64,000 nucleotides of DNA from Selaginella moellendorffii (Eukaryota > Streptophyta > Lycopodiopsida > Selaginellales > Selaginellaceae). Of this stretch, positions 56,201 through 64,000 are shown piece by piece; position 1 is the first letter of the stretch, and each line of letters begins with the position of its first letter. A program made the translations under genes and the position numbers. The notes beneath the pieces were generated by a model. The model ran no database searches. It was not told where the DNA came from and was given only the letters and a program-made list of their open reading frames with translations. Location: the NCBI RefSeq assembly GCF_000143415.4, contig NW_003314291.1, positions 1,720,935-1,784,934 on the forward strand, in the 5' to 3' direction.

Positions 56201-58065
56201 AACGTTAAATGTAATAAGAACATATCCAGATTCATAAACATCTTGTTTTACCAAAACATTTGTAATGGAACTAGCACCGCCTGACGAGTTTGTGACGTTT
56301 ACAGAAAAGGGATAGAAGGCCCCGAGATTGCCTGTGGCTTCACTCACATTATTGTTGAACGCATCCATCAGAAGAATCCGCAGGGCAACTTGTTCTCCGG
56401 CAACAAAGCTGTCAACATCATGGAGCCACTCAGCTGTACAAAAGGGCACGTATACAGGACCTATACCATTCAAGGGCTCGCTTATTCTCTTGAATGATGG
56501 GCAAGGTGACTACCTGCTACGACTCCAAATGTCAATGGTGAATTTTGGATGGATTTAAAGCCGTCGCCAATTTCTAAAAGGTGATGCCCTGCTGCAATTG
56601 GGGTAAAGCTCATAACCATGTAGCCGGCTTGTAGTTGCGTTGAGTTGACGTCTGATATATACCTGCTAGCTCCAAGTTTTCCTTCCACACTTACAGTGAA
56701 ATCATAACTTCCTATCCACACTGTGGAGCCAAATTCGTCGGCCAGTTTTACCATGACGTTTGCTTTCGTACCAGCCTGAAAAGTTGGTTCCGAAGTGAAT
56801 TGGCCCACACATGCAGGAATATAAATCCTCCCTAAAAGGATGTGTAAGCCTCATGCTCCAGGATCGTACACATATACCTGGTGTCACATCATACTGCAAT
56901 GGTGAGTTTACAACTTCGCCGGAGACAGTCCCAATTGAAAGAGTGAAATATCCTGATAGTTTGGCCACAAAATAAATAAATTCATACCCAGTTTGAAAGT
57001 CAGGTACTATGTTAAACTCTGGATCGGGAATAGCTCTAGTATCAGACTTGGTACCAATTATACGTAGATCAAATTTTACCATTGAAGTTTTTCCATTTGC
57101 AAAATTCAAAGTATTGTTACGCACATCTTTCAGTAACACCCTTGCTGCAGCTAAAGAACCAGCCTTAAAGGAGTGACTGTCGTTCACCCATGAAGCAATG
57201 CAATTTTTAACAGAAGCATTCCCTACATTTGTTTTTCTTTCTTAGCATTTGGACAAGGTTAAAGGATTCTACCAACCTGCAACGATTCCAAACTGAAATG
57301 GAGAGCCCACAATAATGTCACTTCCGACCCCAATGGTCATCGAGTATTGTCCGATAATTTGAGGAATAAAGGATATAACCTCCACCGTCCCGTCAAGTTT
57401 CATACCAATATCACTTATTGCGCTGGGTTGATTGACTGTCACGACAAAGTTCACCAGTCCATAAGCTGGCATGTTATCGGCATCATAAAGCTTAACATTT
57501 AAGTAGGAAGTTTCCCCAACATCAAATATACTGCCATAGGGCCAATTCCCAACACAAGAACTTACGGCAGCATTTGCTTTAAGACGAAAAGATCCTTTGG
57601 TTAAGTAAGAAAGAGGCAGCACAAAACAAAACCAAATATATATATACCTGAGAGAACTGAAAATTCAAATGGCGAGCCTTTTACGTGTGTGTTCTGGTGT
57701 TTACGAACATTTAAATAGTATGTGCCCGAAATCGTTGGAACGTTGAATGCAACAAATTGGTAATTTTCTTGAGATGTAATGTTTGAGTGAACCAGAGATG
57801 TACCATTTTTGCTAGTGACGCTTAGTTCCAAATCATATTTTTCATATATTTGCAGCATTGCTTTATCGTTCGGATTAAAAACATTTCTGTCTTTCTCCCA
57901 GCCAGAGGAGGCTATAATTTCCAAAAACGGGTGCTTTATTAGTAGTTTTCTTAGAGAGAGCATGCGACAAAACCTTTTTTACAGTCGTCAAACAAACAGC
58001 TTGTGAGCTCAGGAGAGCTAAAAAGTTCAAAAAATACCAGAGTCAGCGCCAGAATGCATGCCATA
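53248..58065 (-). CDS. GEX2-like gamete adhesion membrane protein
   Basis: A multi-exon gene with the start at 58065. Residues 1-~20 are a signal peptide (MACILALTLVFFELFSS). Then about eight filamin/Ig-like repeats, each one exon, ending in VxxG just before the splice donor: SVLSG, GIVAG, DVTPG, GVVAG, TVLPG, TTFVG, TIAAG, NVISG. A different Ig-like domain follows at about 54940-54640 with VLANDIVDGGKK, KVRYTPRKGYKGNDMFIY. Near the end is a membrane segment (VGSIGLASLSFLCIIFALG) and a short basic tail. This is the architecture of the plant sperm protein GEX2, which attaches male to female gametes. Exon edges are not all fixed. That it acts at fertilisation here is inferred from family and from the flagellar genes next door. 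Confidence 0.8.
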
Positions 58066-58324
58066 CCCTAAAAAGCAGCTAACCGAAGCTGTTTTAATGC
58101 TATTTTGTTTTAGATGTGCTTGCTTGAAGAGTTCGATTCCTTAGAACAAGAAATATGTTAAAACTAGCAAGGAATCCAGCTCTGACCAAATAGAAATACA
58201 TATTTAAAGATTTTTTAGATTTCGTGCAGCAAGTTTGACTACAGCAAGCATACATTACACGAGTCCGCACGTGGATCAACGGAGTCCTAGATAGGGCGTA
58301 ATCCCAGTTTTTAGCGGGTATTCA

Positions 58325-58690
58325 AAAGCCAACTATAACTCTTTCAGGAAGTTGAGAAACTCCATCAAGTCCTTGTGGTCGCTTCCTCATGGCATTAACG
58401 ACGTTCACCATGGCCTCTTCTCTGATATCACTGTCATTGCTGCATGCGAGCTTCATCTAGAGAAATGGAGAGCCCAGTTCTGCTACAGTGACGTTATCTT
58501 GGGATTGTCCTGAAGTGCCTAGCAATGCTATCCTAGAACAACATGCATGACAATGTATAACAGTAAAGAGTTGTACCTTTGCAACCAGAATGATCAGACA
58601 ACAGAGCTTCCTTGAACTGGCTAAATCCGTTTGGCAGAAGAAACGCAGTGGTACCAAGAAATGCAACAAATCTCTGGTTCAAATCTCTCC
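58325..58690 (-). pseudogene. Possible exons of an unidentified gene
   Basis: Two minus-strand stretches read like coding exons: one with NQRFVAFLGTTAFLLPNGF near 58680-58600, followed by a donor, and one ending MRKRPQGLDGVSQLPERVIV with a stop near 58325. The second contains SNDSDIREEAMVNVVNAM, a helical repeat-like pattern. No start or family was found, and no upstream exons are seen. It could be the end of a small gene or a relic. Confidence 0.3.
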
Positions 58691-58999
58691 TTTTGATTCT
58701 TTGTTATGAATTTCGCAAAGACCGCCTACTGACAATACTGATTTTTCGAGCAGCATAAAGACCAAGAACAAGTAAACAACGATAAAAATATCTCAAAATT
58801 TATTATCTGACATTGAAGTTTTCTCTGGTCCAATGCAAGAACAGAAACTATCTTGATGTTTTATTGTAGCCATTTGTTTTTAAGCTTCAGAACTTGTACT
58901 GTATGGAGCAAGAACAAGGCGATGCGAACAAGGCGGGAGAGCCCTTGGCGATCCCCTGATCCATATTTATTGTTCGTGAGCTTGGCAAGGAGAGACTCA

Positions 59000-60700
59000 A
59001 GCAAGCATTCTGCATGAGCCATTCCGTCAGACAGGTTAGTGCCTTAGGGAGATGCAATATCTGTGGCGTCCAACGCACGCAATCCTGTCTCGGAAGAAGG
59101 CATGGCATTGCTTCAGGCGGCACAAGATGCTGTCTGTCCAAACGAGATGGCCTCTTTGAGAGCACGCTTAGCACGATTAGCAGCATGAGACCGGGGAGCT
59201 GGTGACAATGCCAATGAGTACAACAGTGGTCGTAGTGAAGACGAGGGCAACGCTGTCAGCAGGAAGACCACCCCCAAGCGTGTCTTCTGATCAAGGCAGT
59301 GCTGCTGGTGGTGGCAATAGTAACCGGAAAAGTCCTCCAGGTATGTTTTTGAAATTTCATTATCATTCACTTTAACTTTTTCCCGTGTTTGTTCTGATAG
59401 GATCCAACACCAACAGTGCTCCCGCTGGTGGTGGCGGTGCTGCTGGAGGCGATGCTTCGGGAGCTTGAGAAGGAGAGAATTTGCACAGGAACTACTGGCG
59501 ATCATGCAGCAGCTGACGCGGCAAAGACGATGTAGTGAGGAAGACATGGTAGCAACCGACACTGGAGCAAGTATCTTCTTTCTTTGGTAGTAAAGAGCCA
59601 GACAATGAAGTTTTTTTTTCAAAATTTTGTTTTGATTTTCTTTTTCTCAGGAAAGGGTTCCACGACAATCGTCACTACGAAAAAAGAAGAGACAGGAGCT
59701 GTCCCCACAGTCAGAACTACAACGAAGGCAAGAGTTTCTTTACTATCGGGCCACCCAAGTGCCTGCCTCATCTCCGGCATGCATGCGACATGGCAATTGC
59801 ACAGGCTGTCTACAAAACAGGTGTGGCTTTCCATATGATACAGCATCCGACCTGGAAGCATGCCTTTGACACAGTTGCACGAGCTGGCATTGGCTACACG
59901 TATCCATCAGAAAATGACATCTGCAATTCCCTTCTGCATTGCACTTATGAAGACAGCAGGCAAAGGGTGGCAGCAGCGTTGGAAAGTCACAAAGAGAATT
60001 ATATCCCTTTAACACTAGTGGCAGATGGCTGGACAGATGTTCAAAAATGACTTATCAACATTATGCTTATGTCTAATTTTTTTTGTGTTTCCTTCTAGCT
60101 GGACACCTTAAAAAATCTATCCTTGAGATTGGCCTGAGGTCCATAATTGCAGCTATTACAGACAGAGTTACAAATAGTGCTCTCAGGCAAACTCTTGGAA
60201 GATAGCTTCTCACAGCTATGGTCCTTGCGATGTCAATGCCACACTCTCAACTTGGTCATGACAGCCTGGAAACGAAAATGCCAATGCTTCAATGAGATCA
60301 TTGAAGCTTATAATGCAGTTTGTCACCACCACACCAATGATCTTGGAGATATTTTGGAAGAAAAGGCCTGAATTGCAGCATGGTGAAACCATATTAAAAA
60401 CACTTGGATGAGGCTAAAATAGTTTTGAGCTGTGTGAAAGGCTTTCAAATGCATGGAGTTTGACGCATGGGAGAGATCCTTTGTTGTGGCGCTTATTGCC
60501 ACTTATTCTCGCACGTTCACGGCCTAGATTCTAGCTTTGAGAGCACAGGGGATATTCCAAGTCCCTGGAATATTCCCTCATTAGCCTGCGAGAGGCTTGA
60601 TCTACCCCATTTGCTTGGCCATACAAGGTTTAACTGGTGGAGGATACAAAGCTTAAGCATGAGGCATTACGCCATCCTAAAGCTGTTGACCAGTTGAATG
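59000..60700 (+). pseudogene. Decayed hAT-type transposase
   Basis: Pieces in one direction. 59040-59165 reads a Cys/His region like a degraded BED finger, and ALLQAAQDAVCPNEMASLRA in another frame. 59760-60050 reads AIAQAVYKTGVAFHMIQHPT and PLTLVADGWTDVQK, the DUF659 core of plant hAT transposases, including the aspartate in DGWTD. 60195-60370 reads CQCHTLNLVM like the conserved CxxH. Frameshifts and stops break it throughout, with intron-like gaps. The terminal inverted repeats and an 8-bp target duplication were not found. Confidence 0.65.
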
Positions 60701-61321
60701 TGAGAATATCACATGAGGCCTCATGTCATTCTAATAAAGTTGGACATCTGGTAAATGTGCAAGAACCATGGCCTGAGGCCACATGCCATATAAGAAAAGC
60801 AGAATAGCATAGTAGTAATTTTGATGTAATGCCCCATGTGGGATTTCTTGCTGTTTGGCTCACAGCTAGAGCTTCATATAGCTATTGAACAATTCCAGCA
60901 CCATTTGTGCCATTGGTTTACACCCAGCTACTATCCCTTACACAGTGGATAGAAGGCATTTACCATGGCAGTGCCTTTAGAAAAATCTAGAACTTGATAT
61001 GGAGAATTTGTCTCTATAGAAAAACAATCTTGCTACTAGGAAAAGGAAAGACACTATGAGATGAAATGCTTGTTTCATATTGGTTTATCCCTGTAAACCA
61101 AGTCATTAATTTCATATAGGTTTTGGCAATTTTATGTAGATCAGTTTTTATTTATTGGTTTTATATACCCTTTTATAAGCTCTGTGAGTGCATGGAATAT
61201 GGAATGGAATACAGAAATGTACCCCTCAATTAACCCAAAAGCCAGCATATATACAAGAGCATGTGGTTCGGATTGACACAAATCTATGACTATCAAAATC
61301 CCACTACACTAATATTAGTGT

Positions 61322-61420
61322 ATTAGCAGGGCTCCCAGCTCCACCAGGAAAAGTAGAGAAAGTTTTCAAAATGAAAAGATGTTGGTATATATATTTTGGA
61401 GAAGAACAACAAGTAAGTCT
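61322..61420 (+). repeat. Dispersed repeat, copy 1
   Basis: About 95-100 bp with the same layout as 62790-62885: agcaggg, then aaagtagagaaa, gaaaagatg, a t/a-rich block, ttttgga, gaacaacaa. The identity between copies is moderate. No terminal repeats were seen. Confidence 0.55.
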
Positions 61421-62306
61421 GAAAAAAAGTAAAAGAGATAGCCATGTCTAAAAAAGTGTTAATAATCATTTACAGCTTTTGATGTTACAAGTTAGTCACA
61501 GTAACTTTGTAGGTGCATGATGCAAGTGCTAAGTGCTTGCATCCACTCTTGCCATATAGAAGAGGGGGAAGAATTACTGGTAAAGAGTCCTTTTCTAAGG
61601 CTGGTAGGCCACAGTTTATCTAAAAAAAAAAAGAAAAAAGAGAAGGGGGGAAAAGGAGTGTTGCTTTAGTGGAAAAGGAGTGTTGCCACAGTGTTGCCAT
61701 TTAATTCTCTCCTTGCATCCTCCCCACTGCTAGCAAGTCTTCTAGCAATTTATCCAATGACAATGAGCTCTTTCATGAGTCTTTGCGGCTAAGTTGATTA
61801 AGCATAACTTCAAAACCGAAAGAAAGAGTACAAAGGAATTCACTGTTACTGCCAAATTCAATAGCAAAAAGTGGATGTTTGTATACTGCTCATTCAAAAT
61901 TTATATTTGTTTGCTCAACAGAGCTGGGGTCTAAATGCTAATGAGTAACTGTATTACTATTATCTTGCTTGGTGGAGTGAAGTGATGGAAATATGCATTC
62001 CCAATGCCCATGAACTATCATTTCCTTCAAAAATTACCAAAATGAGGTCTTCCTAGGATTGCCTTATCAAAGTATGTACAAAGAAATTACAATTATAATT
62101 CCTGACATCCTATGGTGCAATGAAGGCCTATTCATTCCCTGGCTTGGGATGGAAAAGAAAAGCATGTAAAAGGGAGTCATGCAACTTTACCATCAGTGTG
62201 TATATTAAGTGGACTCTGTGAGTCAGAAGATGGTGGTCCCCAACTTTGGAGGTAGGGATGTTGTTAACATACTAACCTGGCTTCTTTCAGCAAGCACAGC
62301 AGAACT

Positions 62307-62783
62307 TTAACCTAGCTGTAAGCCTGAAGCCACATAAAACAAATGGTGGTGGGCAGAGTCGAGGCCAATGACATTGGCAGCAGCCAGTTTTTGGGCCTTT
62401 TCTTTGGTGCCTACACCACCAGCACTGGCCTCACATCCCTTGCATGGAGTGTGCATTTCCAAGCAGTCAGCTCTGTTCATTGCCTCTTGTGAGATGATGT
62501 GATGGATCCAATAGTACATTGCATACCATGTCCCCAATAACAACCTACTCGCATAGTGCTGGCCACATCTAGTAACAATTACCAAGACATTCTCACTATT
62601 GAGCTGATGAGTCACACTGCAAAAGGCATCCTTTTGAGACCGTGGGAACTTGCTCGCACAATGAATGAGAATGAAGCTGCTAATTACACTAGAGACTTGC
62701 AGGCAATTGTAGTAAGCCTTTGCTATCCAGCTGCCAACTCTAACACCGGGCTCATGCCGTGTGACCACCTTGGGCAGAGACAC
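62307..62783 (-). CDS. Open frame of unknown meaning
   Basis: A 158-codon minus-strand frame, the longest in the tail of the window. It contains VTRCGQHYASRLLLGTWYAM, a CxxC pair in HTPCKGCEAS and a C-terminal HHHLFYVASGLQLG. The surrounding DNA is relic-rich and no start region or family is recognised. It may be a piece of a transposon gene. Confidence 0.25.
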   Translation of the reverse strand: MSLPKVVTRHEPGVRVGSWIAKAYYNCLQVSSVISSFILIHCASKFPRSQKDAFCSVTHQLNSENVLVIVTRCGQHYASRLLLGTWYAMYYWIHHIISQEAMNRADCLEMHTPCKGCEASAGGVGTKEKAQKLAAANVIGLDSAHHHLFYVASGLQLG

Positions 62784-62789
62784 ACATGT

Positions 62790-62885
62790 AAGCCAGCAGG
62801 GACCCTAGCTTCGCTGGGAGAAGTAGAGAACATTTCAATTTGAGAAGATGTAGTTGTACATACTTTGGAACAGAACAACACATCT
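62790..62885 (+). repeat. Dispersed repeat, copy 2
   Basis: Direct-oriented partner of 61322-61420, sharing agcaggg, agaagtagagaa, gagaagatg, ctttgga and gaacaacaca in the same order. It may be part of a longer non-autonomous element. Confidence 0.55.
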
Positions 62886-64000
62886 TTAAAAAATAAAACA
62901 ATAGAACAATGATTTATTCTGATTCTCTCAGTAATGAGATTTGGTGGTCTCTTATGTAACATTTTTCTTAGCTGAAAATAAGGAGCACAATCTTTTCACT
63001 ATTGTGATGAATATTTAACACATGACTCTTTCAAAAATGTCTGCCAGAAAGCAATGCTCCAAGTCCTAAAACAAATTCCCATATACATGGAAATTCAACC
63101 ACTATCGTCTTCCAGATGTTATCTGAATTTTGTAAAATGTTGTAACTACTCTTGCTTCATCACAACCAAAAACTAAAACACTTGAAACAGAAAGTAGAAC
63201 ACTTAATCACCAACATTTATCCTCTTCAGTTCAAAATTGTTTTGCAAGAAAATAAATAAAACAATAAGGCTTACCATCAAAATGCACACTTTCCATTTAT
63301 TTTGTCACCAATTCTTCCACTCCTTGCCAGTGATTCTAAGCCATCAAGAAGCACATGCAAGTAATGCCATCAGCTTCCCATTACATCCTCCCAAAGTTTT
63401 CAAGCACATGGGGAGCATCATGACAATGTATGAATCTAAATATCCTATCCAAGTCTATCTCTATCTGAAAATCCTTCTTAGAAACACTACTCACATTACT
63501 TGAACATTTTGGATAGGATGATATGCACAAGGTCCTCCTGTCTTAAGGCCGAGACAGGATTTTATGCAATGCAACATGCTCAAGGTACTTTTCTTTTGTC
63601 ATCCAAGCTTGCTTTTCTCCCAAGGTTTAGAATTCTACTCTCTGCTAGGAAGTTCTCCTGACCGTTCCAAGATTCTAATCAAGAGACTCCTCAAGTTTCT
63701 AATCAACCTCTTCTCATAGCTATACATAGCCTCTACCCTCAGCTATATAGATATTTCCAGTTTCTTTCTATTCTTGTTTTCATCTCTCATTTTCCAGGCA
63801 TCTTCGTCGATTTGCCTAAAAACCAATGATGATCTTGATCTTGCTGTAAGAAACACTGGCAGAAATGTCATTGCTGGTGGACAACAACAGCATTGACATG
63901 ACCTGGAGCATAGCAATCTCAATCTTTTCGTCACTTTCAGAGAGAAGCATAGAGATATCCAACAAGAATGCCAAACCTAGAGTGCCTCTACTTCATTCTG

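Larger units (their letters stand above)
60700..64000. other. Repeat-rich, gene-poor tail of the window
   Basis: AT-rich sequence with homopolymers (A run near 61620-61640) and short duplicated words (ggaaaaggagtgttg at about 61655 and 61673). It holds two copies of a dispersed repeat and one 158-codon frame, listed separately. No accepted gene or RNA gene is seen. Confidence 0.45.

Overview
This looks like nuclear DNA of a seedless vascular plant, most likely a Selaginella-type lycophyte (inference). The genes are plant-specific or plant-typed: a PLS-type PPR protein, GeBP/DUF573, a TSO1-like CXC protein, a VQ protein, a cytosolic neutral invertase and a plant MAPK. Introns are very short (about 45-100 bp) and genes are tightly packed. 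Genes for a motile flagellum (IFT122, an LRRIQ1-like protein, a sperm-tail PG-rich protein) sit beside land-plant genes, which points to a plant with swimming sperm.

Layout. 1-8.5 kb is repeat-rich: three copies of one ~1.13-kb LTR in mixed orientation, a non-coding internal region, short tandem repeats and no gene. 8.5-17.4 kb holds a PPR remnant and intact PPR gene, GeBP, Gemin2 (convergent with GeBP), a possible small membrane protein and the ten-exon TSO1-like gene. 17.9-22.1 kb holds an unidentified basic protein, an eleven-exon EXO1 and a VQ protein. 22.6-24.1 kb is an unresolved region with an ABCB transporter scrap. 24.3-35.6 kb is dense: neutral invertase, PIG-C, OS-9, a ClC channel/exchanger, MAPK and a small unidentified protein. 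35.7-38.1 kb is a divergent pair, sperm-tail PG-rich protein and EBP2. 38.1-40.1 kb is a scrambled ABCB pseudogene. 40.5-51.9 kb holds a KH/3'-5' exonuclease gene divergent from mitochondrial acyl carrier protein, then IFT122, an LRRIQ1-like gene and an unidentified gene interrupted by an assembly gap. 53.2-58.1 kb is a GEX2-like gamete surface protein. 58.3-64 kb is relic DNA with a decayed hAT transposase.

Themes. From 42.5 to 58.1 kb there are four consecutive genes. Two are flagellar (IFT122, LRRIQ1-like), one is a candidate, and the last resembles a sperm adhesion protein (GEX2). A sperm-tail PG-rich gene lies 5 kb upstream of this run. This looks like a male-gamete gene neighbourhood. 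Exon models for TSO1-like, EXO1, invertase, OS-9, MAPK, KH-exonuclease and mtACP were built by hand and keep frame throughout. Models for ClC, IFT122, LRRIQ1-like, STPG and GEX2 are given as spans with less exact exon boundaries.
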